Part shown: positions 1 through 13,288 of the stretch, piece by piece
Layout: each line of letters begins with the position of its first letter
Position numbering within the stretch: position 1 is the first letter of the stretch
NCBI RefSeq assembly: GCF_016735515.1
Contig: NZ_JAERQZ010000001.1
Location: 2,654,746-2,718,745, forward strand
Source: Piscinibacter sp. HJYY11
Lineage (GTDB): Bacteria > Pseudomonadota > Gammaproteobacteria > Burkholderiales > Burkholderiaceae_C
DNA: 64,000 bases
Reading direction: 5' to 3'
Translations under genes and position numbers: made by a program
Notes under the pieces: model-generated
Seen by the model: only the letters and a program-made list of their open reading frames with translations
Databases searched by the model: none
What the model was told of the DNA's origin: nothing

Positions 1-813
1 GCGGCCGATGCGTCGATCATCCGCGTCTTCCTTGCCGGCTTCCTGCCCGGACTGCTGCTGATGCTGCTGTTCTCGGGCTACATCGCGATCTGGAGCACGA
101 AGAACCGCGACCGCATGCCCGCCGCCGAGCCGGCGACGACCTTTGCCGAGAAGCTGCGCCAGTCGCGCCACCTGATCCCGTGCGCGCTGCTGATCGTCTT
201 CGTCGGCTGGGCCCTGATCTCGGGCATCGCCACCGCCACCGAATGCGCGGCCTACGGCGCGATGGGCTCGCTCATCCTGGCCGCGGCCAGCCGCTCGCTC
301 ACCTGGGAGAACTTCCGCGACAGCCTGATGGGTGCGGCCCGCACGAGCTGCATGATCGCCTTCGTGCTCGCCGGTGCCTCATTCCTCTCGAAGACGATGG
401 CCTTCACCGGCATCCCGCGCGAGCTGGCCGAGTGGGTCGATGCGATGAACCTGCCGCCGGCCGGCCTGATCGCCATCCTGGTCGCCGTCTACCTGGTGCT
501 GGGTACCGCGCTCGACGGCATCAGCATGATCGTGCTCACCGCCGCCATCGTGCTGCCGATGGTGCAGAAGGCCGGCTTCGACCTGGTGTGGTTCGGCATC
601 TTCGTGGTGCTGCTGGTCGAGATCGCGGAAGTGACGCCGCCGGTTGGCTTCAACCTCTTCGTGCTGCAGAACATGACCGGCAAAGACAGCAACATCATCG
701 CCCGCGCGGCCTTGCCCTTTTTCGGCTGCCTCGTGGTGTGTATCGTGCTCATCACCGCCTTCCCGCAGATCGTCACCGTGCTGCCCGACCTGGTGATGGG
801 CGTACAACGCTGA
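1..813 (+). CDS. TRAP transporter large permease (DctM type), C-terminal part
   Basis: The reading frame is open from base 1, so the 5' end lies outside the window. About 270 residues remain, made mostly of hydrophobic helices, with the glycine/proline-rich segments typical of the DctM subunit (for example a TPPVGFN stretch near the end). This inner-membrane subunit carries solute across the membrane using an ion gradient, fed by a periplasmic binding protein. The small permease and binding protein would be upstream, outside the window. It is followed 29 bases later by a 5-oxoprolinase/hydantoinase, so the pair may import and hydrolyse a cyclic amide; that link is inference. Family call is firm, substrate unknown. 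Confidence 0.9.
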   Translation, partial: AADASIIRVFLAGFLPGLLLMLLFSGYIAIWSTKNRDRMPAAEPATTFAEKLRQSRHLIPCALLIVFVGWALISGIATATECAAYGAMGSLILAAASRSLTWENFRDSLMGAARTSCMIAFVLAGASFLSKTMAFTGIPRELAEWVDAMNLPPAGLIAILVAVYLVLGTALDGISMIVLTAAIVLPMVQKAGFDLVWFGIFVVLLVEIAEVTPPVGFNLFVLQNMTGKDSNIIARAALPFFGCLVVCIVLITAFPQIVTVLPDLVMGVQR

Positions 814-842
814 CCGGGCAGCCTTCACAGAAGACAACGACC

Positions 843-4490
<3,648 letters not shown>

Positions 4491-4493
4491 AAC

Positions 4494-5486
4494 TCAGGCC
4501 GGGATGCTGACCCCGGCCTGATGCGCCTGCTGGTCGGCGTGGTACGAGCTGCGCACCAGCGCGCCCACGGCGGCGTGCGTGAAGCCCATCTTGTGGGCCT
4601 CTTCCTCGTACATCTTGAAGGTGTCGGGGTGCACGTAGCGGCGCACCGGCAGGTGATGGCCCGAGGGCGCGAGGTACTGCCCGATCGTGAGCATGTCGAT
4701 GTCGTGCTCGCGCATGTCGCGCATCACCTGCAGGATCTCCTCATCCGTCTCGCCCAGGCCGACCATGATGCCGCTCTTGGTCGGCACGTGCGGCGCGAAT
4801 TCCTTGAAGCGCTTGAGCAGGTTGAGCGAGTAGGCGTAGTCGGAGCCGGGGCGCGCTTCCTTGTAGAGGCGCGGCGCGGTCTCGAGGTTGTGGTTCATCA
4901 CGTCGGGCGGCGCCGCCTTCAGGATCTCGAGCGCGCGGTCCATGCGGCCGCGGAAGTCGGGCGTGAGGATCTCGATGCGGGTCTTGGGCGACAGCTCGCG
5001 CACACGCTGGATGCATTCGACGAAGTGGGCCGCGCCCCCGTCGCGCAAGTCATCACGGTCGACGCTCGTGATCACCACGTAGTTGAGCTTGAGCGCGGCG
5101 ATGGTCTTCGCCAGATTCAGCGGCTCGTCCTGGTCGAGCGGGTCGGGGCGGCCGTGGCCCACGTCGCAGAAGGGGCAGCGACGGGTGCACTTGTCGCCCA
5201 TGATCATGAAGGTCGCCGTGCCGCCGCCGAAGCATTCACCGATGTTGGGGCACGAGGCTTCTTCGCACACCGTGTGCAGCTTGTGCTCGCGCAGGATCTG
5301 CTTGATCTCGTAGAAGCGGGTGTTGTGCGAGCCCGCCTTGACGCGGATCCAGTCGGGCTTCTTCAGTTGCTCGGCCGGCACGATCTTGATCGGGATGCGT
5401 GCGGTCTTGGCCTGCGACTTCTGCTTGGCGGTGGCGTCGTAGGAGGCCGCGTCTTGGGCGGTGTGGACGACCTTGTCGGTGGACAT
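4494..5486 (-). CDS. lipA: Lipoyl synthase
   Basis: 330 residues. This radical-SAM enzyme inserts two sulfurs into octanoyl groups on the E2 and GcvH proteins. Both iron-sulfur cluster motifs are visible: the auxiliary cluster cysteines C74, C79 and C85 ([12 protein letters not shown]) and the radical-SAM triad C100, C104 and C107 (CTRRCPFC). The conserved RSSYHA serine ligand region is near the C-terminus. It lies 27 bases downstream of lipB on the same strand, the usual lipB-lipA order, so both are probably co-transcribed. The 3' end is 3 bases from the convergent 5-oxoprolinase stop. Confidence 0.97.
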   Translation of the reverse strand: MSTDKVVHTAQDAASYDATAKQKSQAKTARIPIKIVPAEQLKKPDWIRVKAGSHNTRFYEIKQILREHKLHTVCEEASCPNIGECFGGGTATFMIMGDKCTRRCPFCDVGHGRPDPLDQDEPLNLAKTIAALKLNYVVITSVDRDDLRDGGAAHFVECIQRVRELSPKTRIEILTPDFRGRMDRALEILKAAPPDVMNHNLETAPRLYKEARPGSDYAYSLNLLKRFKEFAPHVPTKSGIMVGLGETDEEILQVMRDMREHDIDMLTIGQYLAPSGHHLPVRRYVHPDTFKMYEEEAHKMGFTHAAVGALVRSSYHADQQAHQAGVSIPA

Positions 5487-5513
5487 GGGATCTAGCTTTC
5501 GAGAACGAGCCGG

Positions 5514-6287
5514 TCAGCTCAGGTGGGCCGCGAGCTTGTCACCAAGTCGCTCGGCCACGGTGTTCCAGTCGGTGCGGACGCCCAGTGTAGCCAGATCAAC
5601 CGTCGCGAGCCCGGCGTAGCCGCAAGGGTTGATGCTGGAGAAGGGCGACAAATCCATGGCCACGTTGAGCGCGACACCGTGGTACGTGCAGTGGCGGCTC
5701 ACCTTGATGCCGAGCGCGGCGATCTTGCCCAGGCCATCGAACGGGCGTGCACTCGGGCCGGTGAGTGCCGAATGCCCGAACGGGTCGCCCAGCTTCACGT
5801 AGATGCCGGGCGCGCCTGCCACGCGGTGGCCGGTGACGCCGAAGCTTTCGAGCGTCTTGAGCACGCAGTGCTCGAGCCGGTAGACGTATTCCTTGACGAA
5901 GATGTTGAGCCGCTTCAGGTCGATCAAGGGGTAGGCCACCACCTGGCCGGGGCCGTGGTAGGTGACCTGGCCGCCGCGGTTGGTGTGCACCACCGGCACA
6001 TCGCCGGCCAGGAGCACGTGCTCGTCCTTGCCCGCGATGCCTTGCGTGAAGACGGGTGCGTGCTCGCACAACCAGATCTCATCGGGCGTGTCGGGGCCGC
6101 GCGTCTCGGTGAAGGCCCGCATCTCGTCGACGGTCGTCGCGTAGTCCACACGCCCGCGCATGCGCACGAGGGGTACGGTGGTCGCATGGCCGCGAGGTTG
6201 GTCGGTGACGGAAGAGATTTCTGACACCCCCCGATTGTCGGGGCTTCGCACAATTGACGTCGGGACCCCGGCTTTCCGTGCATCCAT
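5514..6287 (-). CDS. lipB: Octanoyltransferase (lipoyl/octanoyl-ACP protein transferase)
   Basis: Transfers octanoate from acyl carrier protein to lipoyl domains, the step before LipA. The family signatures are present: [13 protein letters not shown], the catalytic lysine in GLGKIAALG and the catalytic cysteine in SRHCTYHG. The start is uncertain. ATG 6287 gives 257 residues, ATG 6311 gives 265, and GTG 6227 gives 237, which is nearest the family length. None has a convincing ribosome-binding site. The conserved core begins at about [12 protein letters not shown]. The gene is divergent from the DUF4331 gene at 6354. Confidence 0.93.
   Translation of the reverse strand: MDARKAGVPTSIVRSPDNRGVSEISSVTDQPRGHATTVPLVRMRGRVDYATTVDEMRAFTETRGPDTPDEIWLCEHAPVFTQGIAGKDEHVLLAGDVPVVHTNRGGQVTYHGPGQVVAYPLIDLKRLNIFVKEYVYRLEHCVLKTLESFGVTGHRVAGAPGIYVKLGDPFGHSALTGPSARPFDGLGKIAALGIKVSRHCTYHGVALNVAMDLSPFSSINPCGYAGLATVDLATLGVRTDWNTVAERLGDKLAAHLS
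6229..6243. promoter_or_regulatory. Short perfect dyad in the lipB / DUF4331 divergent region
   Basis: CCCCGA-TTG-TCGGGG is a 6-bp perfect inverted repeat with a 3-base spacer. It lies immediately before the GTG alternative start of lipB, or within its first codons if ATG 6287 is used. It could be an operator or a hairpin near the lipB start. There is no other evidence of function. Confidence 0.2.
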
Positions 6288-6353
6288 CACGAATCGGCGC
6301 GCGTAACGCATGCCATCCGGTGATCTTGCCGGGTGCCCACCAGGAGACCCTTC

Positions 6354-7895
6354 ATGCAACCCTCTTCCTTCAAGACCGCGCCGCTGGTCGCCGCCGCCCT
6401 GCTCGCGGTGTGTGGCACGACGACGCTTCACGCCTCCAGCCACCGCGAAGCGCCCTTCATCACCACCTCGCCCAAGGTGGACGGGACCGACTTCTACATG
6501 TTCCGCAGCTACGAGACCGGCCGCAGCGCCTACACCACGCTGATCGCCAACTACATGCCGCTGCAGGACGCCTACGGCGGCCCCAACTACTTCTCGATGG
6601 ACCCGAACGCGCTCTACGAGATCCACATCGACAACGATGGCGATGCGCGCGAAGACCTCACCTTCCAGTTCCGCTTCCAGAACAAGCTGCGCGACACCTC
6701 CGGCAAGACGCTCACCGTCGGCGGCGAGGAAGTGGCGATTCCGCTGATCCAGTTCGGCCAGGTCGCCAACGTGCAGGACGCCAACCTCAACCTCAGCGAG
6801 AGCTTCACGCTCACCGTCGTGCGCGGCGATCGCCGCCGCGGCAATGCACAGGCCGTGACCAACTACGTGAACGGGGCCACCGTCTTCGACAAGCCGGTCG
6901 ACAACATCGGCGTGAAGACGATTCCCGACTACGCCACCTACGCCGGCCGCCATGTCTACACCATCAACATCCCCGGTTGCAGCGCCCCGGGCAAGGTGTT
7001 CGTCGGCCAGCGCAAGGACCCGTTCGCCGTCAACCTGGGCACCATCTTCGACCTGGTGAACGCGCCGGTGAACGTGATCACCGATCGCCAGTTCGCCAAT
7101 GCAGCGCCCAACACCATCGACGACAAGAACGTCACCTCGCTCGCGCTCGAAGTGCCCACCGCCTGCCTGACGCAAGGCAACGAGCCGGTGATCGGCGGCT
7201 GGACGACCGCGAGCCTGCGCCAGGTGCGCCTGCTCGACCCGACCCCGCGCGCCGGCCACCAGACGACCGAAAAGCCTGGCGGCGCCTGGACGCAGGTCTC
7301 GCGCCTGGGCATGCCACTCGTCAACGAGGTGGTGATCGGCCTGAAGGACAAGGACCGATTCAACAGCGCCAAGCCGGTCAACGACGGCCAGTTCCTCACC
7401 TACGTGACCAAGCCCACGCTGCCCAAGCTGCTGGAGATCGCGCTCGCCACGCCCAACATCGCCCCCACCAACTACCCGCGGACCGATCTCGTGACCACCT
7501 TCCTCACCGGCATCGCCGGCGTGAACCAGCCGCGCAACGCCGTGCCCTCGGAGATGCTGCGCCTGAACACGACCACGACCCCGGTGCCGCTGGCCAACCA
7601 GAACACGCTCGGCGTGGTGGGCAACATCCTTGCGGGCGGCAACGACATGGCGGGTTACCCCAACGGCCGCCGTCCGAACGACGACGTGGTGGATATCTCG
7701 CTGATCGCGGTCATGGGCGGGCTGTGCGTGGCCAACGGCGACAACAACGCGCTCGGTTTCGGCACGGCCTGCCGCCCGTCGGCGGCGCCGCTCGGCACCA
7801 CCGCCTTCCAGCTGCACGACGCAGTCGACCAGTCGCGCGCCACGCTGCTGCCCGGCTTCCCCTACCTGGCGACGCCCATCGGCGGCACGCGTTGA
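6354..7895 (+). CDS. Secreted DUF4331 family protein
   Basis: 513 residues. The start at ATG 6354 is preceded by a purine-rich stretch (caccaggagaccc) that can serve as ribosome-binding site and gives a clean signal peptide (hydrophobic residues about 9-24) ending near residue 27. Directly after cleavage comes SSHREAPF, the hallmark of DUF4331 proteins. The rest is Asp/Asn-rich, with repeated FYMF and DLVN-like segments expected of this beta-rich extracellular family. The molecular function of the family is not established. The next gene is a small lipoprotein 14 bases downstream. The pair sits on the opposite strand between lipB and ybeD, splitting a usually compact gene group. Confidence 0.85.
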   Translation: MQPSSFKTAPLVAAALLAVCGTTTLHASSHREAPFITTSPKVDGTDFYMFRSYETGRSAYTTLIANYMPLQDAYGGPNYFSMDPNALYEIHIDNDGDAREDLTFQFRFQNKLRDTSGKTLTVGGEEVAIPLIQFGQVANVQDANLNLSESFTLTVVRGDRRRGNAQAVTNYVNGATVFDKPVDNIGVKTIPDYATYAGRHVYTINIPGCSAPGKVFVGQRKDPFAVNLGTIFDLVNAPVNVITDRQFANAAPNTIDDKNVTSLALEVPTACLTQGNEPVIGGWTTASLRQVRLLDPTPRAGHQTTEKPGGAWTQVSRLGMPLVNEVVIGLKDKDRFNSAKPVNDGQFLTYVTKPTLPKLLEIALATPNIAPTNYPRTDLVTTFLTGIAGVNQPRNAVPSEMLRLNTTTTPVPLANQNTLGVVGNILAGGNDMAGYPNGRRPNDDVVDISLIAVMGGLCVANGDNNALGFGTACRPSAAPLGTTAFQLHDAVDQSRATLLPGFPYLATPIGGTR

Positions 7896-7909
7896 GAAGG
7901 AGAGCAGCC

Positions 7910-8161
7910 ATGAAGACAACACTTCATCGATACGTGGCGGCCCTGGTGGCAAGCGTGCTCGTCAGCGCCTGCGGTGGAGGTGGCGGCGATGACACGCCCG
8001 CGCCGATCACCGAAGTGCCTGACTCGGCCCTGGCGTCACCCGGCGCCTACACCCAGTTTGCGCGCAGCCTGCCGGCGGTCGACAACGCCGAGCCCTTGAG
8101 CGTGGGGCGACTGGACGTCGCGCCCACGAGCGAAACGGACGAGCCGGCATCGCTCAATTGA
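7910..8161 (+). CDS. Small predicted lipoprotein
   Basis: 83 residues. The start at ATG 7910 has a strong ribosome-binding site (GAGAAGGAGAG). Residues 1-21 form a signal peptide ending in a lipobox-like LVSAC with the lipidated cysteine near position 21, followed by a glycine run and a low-complexity acidic tail. It is co-oriented with and 14 bases after the DUF4331 gene, so it probably belongs to the same transcript and may anchor or assist that protein. No domain recognised. Confidence 0.7.
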   Translation: MKTTLHRYVAALVASVLVSACGGGGGDDTPAPITEVPDSALASPGAYTQFARSLPAVDNAEPLSVGRLDVAPTSETDEPASLN

Positions 8162-8294
8162 CCGAGCTTCGTGCCGATCGGCCGCGGGTTCCCTTGGAGC
8201 GCACGCGAACCATCGAGCCACGCCCCGAGCACGGGTCTCCCGGGCTCAGGGGTGGCGCCCCTTGGGGGCAGGAGCGCAGCGACTGCGGGGCCGC

Positions 8295-8570
8295 TTACAG
8301 CACCACCTTGACCATGGGGTGCGTGGTGAGCGTGCGGTACAGCTCGTCGAGCTGCTCACGGCTGGTGGCGGTGATGGTGATGGTGACGCCGAGGTACTTG
8401 CCGCCGCTGCTTGGGCGCATCTCGACGGTCGACGCGTCGAAGCCTGGATCGAAGTTCTTCGCGACCTGCGTGACGGCGTGCACGAAGCCGTCGACGTTCT
8501 CGCCCATCACCTTGAGCGGGAACTTCGACGGGTACTCGATCAGCGATTCTTCGGGGGGAATGGTTTTCAT
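8295..8570 (-). CDS. ybeD: DUF493 / YbeD family protein
   Basis: 91 residues, the usual length of the YbeD family, a small ferredoxin-like-fold protein with ACT-domain resemblance whose role is not settled. The typical MxxVDGFVHAVT-like segment and a C-terminal VKVVL strand are visible. Its ATG overlaps the stop of the aminotransferase upstream (ATGA, 8567-8570), so translation is probably coupled. In many betaproteobacteria ybeD directly precedes lipB; here 1.9 kb of opposite-strand genes lie between them. Confidence 0.88.
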   Translation of the reverse strand: MKTIPPEESLIEYPSKFPLKVMGENVDGFVHAVTQVAKNFDPGFDASTVEMRPSSGGKYLGVTITITATSREQLDELYRTLTTHPMVKVVL

Positions 8571-9454
8571 AAAGACTGCGTGCGCTTGGCACGCTGGTAG
8601 GCCTCGTACAGACGGGCATATATGGGCCCGGGCTTGCCGCGCAAGGCGCCATGGCCCACCGGCTCGCCGTCGATCTGGGTCACGGGCAGCACTTCCTTCG
8701 CGGCCGAGCTGAGCATCACCTCGTCGGCCGCCAGCAGGTCGGCCTCGGCCACCGGGCGCAGGTTGAAGGCGATGCCCTCTTCTTCGCACAGCTCGCGGAT
8801 CAGCTCGTAGCGGATGCCCTCCAGCACGTGCTCGCTCTTCGGCGGCCCGAGCACCGCGCCTTCGTGCACCACCCACACGTTGCTGGCCGAGGCTTCGGTG
8901 AGGAAGCCGTCGCGCAGGAGGATGGTCTCGGCGGCGCCATGGTCGGCCGACATCTGCCGCGCGAGCACGTTGCCCAGCAGCGAGACCGACTTGAGGTCGC
9001 CACGCTCCCAGCGGAAGTCGCGCGCCGTCACGCAGGCCACGCCGCGGTGCCGCTCCTCCGGGCTCGGCTGCACCAGCGGGTTGCTCATCATGAAGACGGT
9101 CGGCTCCACGTCGACCGGCATCACATGGTTGCGCGGCGCCACGCCGCGGGTCACCTGCAGGTAGACAGCCTGGTCGTCCTCGGCCTGGCCGGCCACGAGC
9201 TCGCGGCACAGCTCCAGCCAGCGCACGGCGCTGTGGGGGTTGGCGATGCGCACCTTGGCAAGCCCGCGGCCAAGCCGCGCCATGTGCTCCTCGAAGCGGA
9301 AGAAGCGCCGGTTGTAGACCGGCAGCACTTCGTAGATGCCGTCACCGAAGAGGAAGCCGCGGTCGAGCACCGAGACCTTGGCATCACGCAAGGGCAGGAA
9401 CTCGCCGTTCAGGTAGCACAGGCTGTCGGCCAGGCTGGGGGGAAACGCGGCCAT
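8567..9454 (-). CDS. dat: Class IV aminotransferase, probable D-amino acid aminotransferase
   Basis: 295 residues, fold-type IV PLP enzyme. Visible motifs are DRGFLFGDGIYEVLPVY near residues 31-47, the probable PLP lysine K155 in GDLKSVSLLGN, and LTEASASNVW in the cofactor-binding half. Family members interconvert D-amino acids (or branched-chain or aminodeoxychorismate substrates) in the cytoplasm. Placement after dacA and before ybeD favours D-Ala/D-Glu exchange linked to cell-wall turnover. Activity is inferred from family and context. Confidence 0.85.
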   Translation of the reverse strand: MAAFPPSLADSLCYLNGEFLPLRDAKVSVLDRGFLFGDGIYEVLPVYNRRFFRFEEHMARLGRGLAKVRIANPHSAVRWLELCRELVAGQAEDDQAVYLQVTRGVAPRNHVMPVDVEPTVFMMSNPLVQPSPEERHRGVACVTARDFRWERGDLKSVSLLGNVLARQMSADHGAAETILLRDGFLTEASASNVWVVHEGAVLGPPKSEHVLEGIRYELIRELCEEEGIAFNLRPVAEADLLAADEVMLSSAAKEVLPVTQIDGEPVGHGALRGKPGPIYARLYEAYQRAKRTQSL

Positions 9455-9501
9455 GGTGCCTCCTTTCGACGAACAGGCGGGCGGGGCGCGGGCGGATCAG
9501 G

Positions 9502-10680
9502 TTACTTGATCCACAGCCGGACCGCATCCCATGCCCGACCCAGGAGTCCGGCTTGTTCGACGGCGTTCAGCACCACCAGCGGCCGCTCGGCCACCACGGC
9601 GCCGGCCGGCGTTGTCACGCGAAGCGTGCCCACACGCTGGCCCTGGGTGAGCGGGGCCACCAGCGGGTCGGTGCGCTCGATCTTCGTCTGCAGCTTGCCG
9701 CCTTCGCCCTTGGGCACGCTCACGAAGACGCCGCCGGTGCTGCCCAGGCGGGCTTCATTCGCCTTGCCCTTCCACACCGGCACGGTGGCGAGGGCCTTGT
9801 CGGCCTCGAAGAGGCGCACGGTGTCGAAGGCCTGGAAACCCCAGTTGAGGAGCTTCTGGCTTTCGTTAGCGCGCGCGTCCATCGAGGCGGTGCCCATCAC
9901 CACGCTGAGCAGGCGACGCTTGCCGCCCCCCGCGCCGGTGGCCGCGAGGTTGGGGAAGTCGCGCTGTGCCGAGATCACCATGCAGTAGCCAGCGGCCTCG
10001 GTGTAGCCGGTCTTCATGCCGTCGACGCTCGGGTCGCGCAACAGCAGCACGTTGCGGTTGTTCTCGTTGGTGCTGGGCGAGCCTTCGAAGCGGTACTTCT
10101 TGATGGAGTAGAGCGGGTAGTGCTCAGGGAAGTCTCGGATGATGTGCGCCGCGATCACGGCCACGTCGCGCGCGGTGCTCTTGTGGCCGGCTTCGGTGAG
10201 GCCGGCGACGTTCTTGAACGCGGTGTTCTTCAGGCCCCAGGCCTGCGCCTGGCGGTTCATCATCGCGACGAAGTTCTCGACCGAGCCGCCAACACCTTCG
10301 GCAAGCACCACGGCAGCGTCGTTGCCCGAGTTGACGATCAGGCCCCGCAGCAGGTCGGCCACCTTGGGCTGGCTGCGAGGCTCGATGAACATCAGCGAGC
10401 CACCGCCCTTGCGTTCCTGCCAGGCGCGCACCGAGACGGGCAGCACCTGCTCGAGCTGCAGCTTGTGCTCGCGCAGCGCGGTGAAGACGAGGTAGGCCGT
10501 CATCAGCTTGGTCAGCGACGCAGGGTCGGCGGAGGCATCGGCCTCGCGCTCGGCGAGCGTCTGGCCGGTGGTGATGTCGAGCAGGATGTAGCTGCGCGCG
10601 GCCACCTCGGGGGGGGTGGGCATCTGGGCCTGAGCCCAGGTGCAGGCGAGCGCGAACAGGAGAGCGAAGAGCTTTTTCAT
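9502..10680 (-). CDS. dacA: D-alanyl-D-alanine carboxypeptidase (PBP5/6 family)
   Basis: 392 residues. Removes the terminal D-Ala of peptidoglycan pentapeptides in the periplasm. It has an N-terminal signal peptide (residues 1-19, ending AQAQ), the serine motif SLTK at residues 55-58, SGN at 118-120 and KTG at 223-225. The C-terminal beta domain ends in an amphipathic helix (AWDAVRLWIK) that would lie on the membrane. It is the first gene of the dacA-dat-ybeD run. Confidence 0.95.
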   Translation of the reverse strand: MKKLFALLFALACTWAQAQMPTPPEVAARSYILLDITTGQTLAEREADASADPASLTKLMTAYLVFTALREHKLQLEQVLPVSVRAWQERKGGGSLMFIEPRSQPKVADLLRGLIVNSGNDAAVVLAEGVGGSVENFVAMMNRQAQAWGLKNTAFKNVAGLTEAGHKSTARDVAVIAAHIIRDFPEHYPLYSIKKYRFEGSPSTNENNRNVLLLRDPSVDGMKTGYTEAAGYCMVISAQRDFPNLAATGAGGGKRRLLSVVMGTASMDARANESQKLLNWGFQAFDTVRLFEADKALATVPVWKGKANEARLGSTGGVFVSVPKGEGGKLQTKIERTDPLVAPLTQGQRVGTLRVTTPAGAVVAERPLVVLNAVEQAGLLGRAWDAVRLWIK

Positions 10681-10728
10681 GCAGGAGTCGTTGTGATGTG
10701 AGGAAACGCGGCGGGGGCCAGCGGCTTC

Positions 10729-11340
10729 TTAGGAGCCGTGCCGCACCACCAAGTTCTTGAGCAGCGTGAGTTGCCCATGAAAAAAATGCCCGGCGCCGGG
10801 CACGACGACCACCGGCAACGCCTGCGGCCGGGCCCAGGCCAACGTGGCCGCGAGCGGCACCACGTCGTCGGCTTCGCCGTGCACGACGAGCGTGCCTTCA
10901 GGGGCCGGTGGCACTTGCTGCTTTTGCGTCGACGGGGCGATCAGCGCCAGCCACTTGGGCTTGGCGTCGGCCGGCAGGCGATGCGCGGCTTCGGCCGCGA
11001 CGTAGCCCCCGAACGAGAAGCCGGCCAGCACGAAGGGCAGCGAGGCCTCTCGATGCGCGGCAATCACCGCCAGGGCATCGTCGACTTCGCCGCGGCCCTC
11101 GTCCCATTGCCCGTGCGAGCCACCGACGCCGCGGAAGTTGAACCGCACGGCGCGCAGGCCCAGTTGCACGAAGGCGCGGGCGAGCGTCTGCGCGACCTTG
11201 TTGTCCATCGTGCCGCCGTGCAGGGGGTGCGGGTGGCACACGACCGCGACACCCGTGGGCGCCGCAGCAGGCTCGTCGATCGCGCATTCGATGGCACCGG
11301 CCGGGCCGGCGATCGTCACGCGCTGGGTTTGTGAATTCAT
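10729..11340 (-). CDS. Alpha/beta hydrolase
   Basis: 203 residues, a short cytoplasmic alpha/beta hydrolase. It has HPHPLHGGTMDNKV near the N-terminus, a nucleophile elbow GFSFGG (S109), an acid in HGEADDVVP and a histidine in GAGHFFHG. This matches the YpfH/COG2945-like group whose substrates are unknown. It follows the ferredoxin gene with an ATGA overlap (11337-11340), so the two are translationally coupled. Confidence 0.82.
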   Translation of the reverse strand: MNSQTQRVTIAGPAGAIECAIDEPAAAPTGVAVVCHPHPLHGGTMDNKVAQTLARAFVQLGLRAVRFNFRGVGGSHGQWDEGRGEVDDALAVIAAHREASLPFVLAGFSFGGYVAAEAAHRLPADAKPKWLALIAPSTQKQQVPPAPEGTLVVHGEADDVVPLAATLAWARPQALPVVVVPGAGHFFHGQLTLLKNLVVRHGS

Positions 11341-11663
11341 CGGCCCACCGACTCCGGCAGCACCAGGCGCTCGACCACCACGCCGTTCTTCAGATGCGAC
11401 TCAACGATCTCGTCGATGTCGCTTTCGTCGACGTAGGTGTACCAGACGGCCTCGGGGTAGACGACGGCCACTGGCCCGCCGGCGCAACGGTCCATGCAGC
11501 CGGCCTTGTTGACGCGCACGCCACCGGGGCCGGCGAGCTTCTCGGCCTTCACGCGCGACTTGCAGTGGTCGAAGCCGGCCTTCGCGTTGTGGTCGGCGCA
11601 GCAGTCTTCGCCGTTGTCGCGCTGGTTGAGGCAGAAGAAGATGTGGCGCTTGAAATAGGTCAT
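11337..11663 (-). CDS. Thioredoxin-like [2Fe-2S] ferredoxin
   Basis: 108 residues starting at ATG 11663. The cysteine pattern C11, C21/C22, C34, C56 and C60 (with GCMDRCAGGP) is that of the thioredoxin-fold 2Fe-2S ferredoxins related to the NuoE C-terminal domain. Likely a cytoplasmic electron carrier; partner unknown. The stop overlaps the downstream hydrolase start by four bases. Only 8 bases separate it from the VanZ-like gene upstream. Confidence 0.88.
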   Translation of the reverse strand: MTYFKRHIFFCLNQRDNGEDCCADHNAKAGFDHCKSRVKAEKLAGPGGVRVNKAGCMDRCAGGPVAVVYPEAVWYTYVDESDIDEIVESHLKNGVVVERLVLPESVGR

Positions 11664-11671
11664 GGCGTATT

Positions 11672-12790
11672 TTAGGAAGCCTGGTCGCGCGCCACGACGC
11701 GCGCCAGCAGGTAGATGAGTCCTGCGAAGGGCCACAGCCAGCCCACCCACTGCGCAATGCCATGGAAGCGGATGAAGCGGCCCTGCTCCCAGGCCTGCAG
11801 GCTCTCGGCGAAATAGGGATCGGTCGGCGCTTGGTTGACGAGCGCGACCAACATCGTCAGGGCAACCAGGCCCGCCGCCGCCGCGCCCCGCGGCGGCACG
11901 AAGGCCAGTGCCAGCGACACCACGCTCGCCGCCACCAGCGCCGGCACCACCGCCGGCGTGACCCAGGCCCAGGCATGCTGCGGGCCGAAGTTCATCGCCG
12001 TGGACAGGGTGGTGGCCGCCAGCCCCAGTGCCAGCGCCGCCGGCACATGGGCCAGCCGCCGCCAGCCAGGGCGCATGATGCTGAAGGCCACGAAGGTAGG
12101 CGCCAGGAAACCGAGCACGATGGCTAACCATTCCGAGCCACGCGACAGCGGCGTCATCCACTCGTCGGCCTGCAGGCCTTCGGTCACCCAGCTCGCCCAC
12201 GGCGTGCCTTCCAGCCAGCCTGCCACCGCCTCGCGCAGGCGCAGCACGCCTTGGCCAAGCCCGAAAGGCACCGCGGTCGGGAAGAGCAACCCCACCGGCC
12301 AGAGCAGGAGCAACGCGATGCCGCCCGCGCTGCGGTGGATGAACCAGCGATCGCGCAGCACCTGCCAGCGGTCCACGCCGCCGAGCGCGCGCACTGCCAG
12401 CGCGATCAGCACCCCGAGCGCGGTGCCGCCACTGTTCAGCAACCAGTCTGCAACGGAGGGCACCCGCCGGGGCAACCAGTTCTGCAGGCTTTCCAGACAG
12501 AGAGACAACAGTGCACCGGCGATGACGGTGTTGAGCGCCGACCAGAGCACCGGCCGGCCACTGCGCACCTGCGCACCGAACAGCAGCGCTCCGAGCGGCA
12601 CGTAGCCCAGCAGATTCGACACCACATCGAACCAGGTCCAGTACGGTTGCCACGGCATGTGGCCGAAGCCGAACAAGGCCACGCCGGCCGGCTGCTTCCA
12701 GCCCGTGAACGGCGACAGGCTGGCGTAGACGATCAGCGCCGCATACAGCCAGGCCAGCGGTGCCGCGGAGCTTCTGTGTCGAGGCGCCAT
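11672..12790 (-). CDS. VanZ-like integral membrane protein
   Basis: 372 residues from ATG 12790. About nine to ten hydrophobic segments are visible. The N-terminal part resembles VanZ/phosphotransbutyrylase-like proteins (NLLGYVPLGALLFG, then SLCLESLQNWLPRRVPSVADWLLN). The C-terminal half is a further set of helices. Function unknown; VanZ itself lowers teicoplanin susceptibility, but most homologues are uncharacterised. It lies 17 bases after hemJ on the same strand. Confidence 0.75.
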   Translation of the reverse strand: MAPRHRSSAAPLAWLYAALIVYASLSPFTGWKQPAGVALFGFGHMPWQPYWTWFDVVSNLLGYVPLGALLFGAQVRSGRPVLWSALNTVIAGALLSLCLESLQNWLPRRVPSVADWLLNSGGTALGVLIALAVRALGGVDRWQVLRDRWFIHRSAGGIALLLLWPVGLLFPTAVPFGLGQGVLRLREAVAGWLEGTPWASWVTEGLQADEWMTPLSRGSEWLAIVLGFLAPTFVAFSIMRPGWRRLAHVPAALALGLAATTLSTAMNFGPQHAWAWVTPAVVPALVAASVVSLALAFVPPRGAAAAGLVALTMLVALVNQAPTDPYFAESLQAWEQGRFIRFHGIAQWVGWLWPFAGLIYLLARVVARDQAS

Positions 12791-12807
12791 GGTCGAACCA
12801 CGCGCCG

Positions 12808-13236
12808 TCAGAACGGCTTGACCACCACCAGCACGACGATCAGGGTGAACAGCAGCACCGAGACCTCGTTGAAGACGCGGAACCAGCGCTCGCTGCGTGT
12901 GTTGCTGAACGACTCGAACTTGCGCAGCAGCGACCGGCAGGCGTGGTGGTAGCCGAGCGCCAGCACGACGAGGAGGAGCTTGGCATGCAGCCAGCCCCCC
13001 TTCACCCCGAAGCCCAGCCACAGCCACAGGCCGAGCACCAGTGCCGGCACCATCAGGAAGCTCGCGAAGCGGTACAGCTTGCGCGCCATCAGCAGCAGGC
13101 GCTCACGCTCGGCGTGGCTGTCGGCGGGCACCATCGCCAGATTGACGAAGATGCGCGGCAGGTAGAAGAGGCCGGCGAACCAGCTGGCGACGAAGACGAT
13201 GTGGAAGGCCTTGACCCAAAGATAGAGGCTGCTCAT
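12808..13236 (-). CDS. hemJ: HemJ-type protoporphyrinogen IX oxidase
   Basis: 142 residues with four predicted membrane helices, the length and pattern of HemJ (UPF0093, often annotated as CopD-like). The conserved histidine is at position 12 (KAFHIVFVASWFAG), followed by FYLPRIFV and a WLHAKL segment. HemJ oxidises protoporphyrinogen IX to protoporphyrin IX in the inner membrane. The gene is divergent from hemB, which supports a haem-biosynthesis role. A minus-strand terminator-like hairpin lies only about 22 bases before its start codon, and I see no clear ribosome-binding site. Confidence 0.85.
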   Translation of the reverse strand: MSSLYLWVKAFHIVFVASWFAGLFYLPRIFVNLAMVPADSHAERERLLLMARKLYRFASFLMVPALVLGLWLWLGFGVKGGWLHAKLLLVVLALGYHHACRSLLRKFESFSNTRSERWFRVFNEVSVLLFTLIVVLVVVKPF

Positions 13237-13257
13237 GCGGCGGCATTATGGGTCGGC

Positions 13258-13288
13258 ATAAAAAAAGCCCCGGCCATCAGCCGGGGCT
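13258..13288 (-). terminator. Intrinsic terminator on the minus strand between hemB and hemJ
   Basis: A 9-bp perfect stem AGCCCCGGC / GCCGGGGCT (13266-13274 and 13280-13288) with a 5-base loop is followed, on the minus strand, by a run of T (plus-strand A run 13260-13266). It terminates minus-strand transcription just before hemJ. Since no protein gene lies between hemB and this site, the terminated RNA must start in the 13290-13490 interval. Confidence 0.7.

Noticed and set aside
180..842. N-terminal extension of the 5-oxoprolinase frame
   Set aside because: It overlaps the TRAP permease out of frame and has shadow composition; the family N-terminus begins at 843.
5514..7952. 812-residue minus-strand frame including lipB
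   Set aside because: Only the last 240-260 residues are LipB. The rest is antisense to the DUF4331 gene and has no recognisable sequence.
8248..8262. AGGGG-TGGCG-CCCCT hairpin after the small lipoprotein gene
   Set aside because: Short stem with no T-run on either strand, so not a credible terminator.
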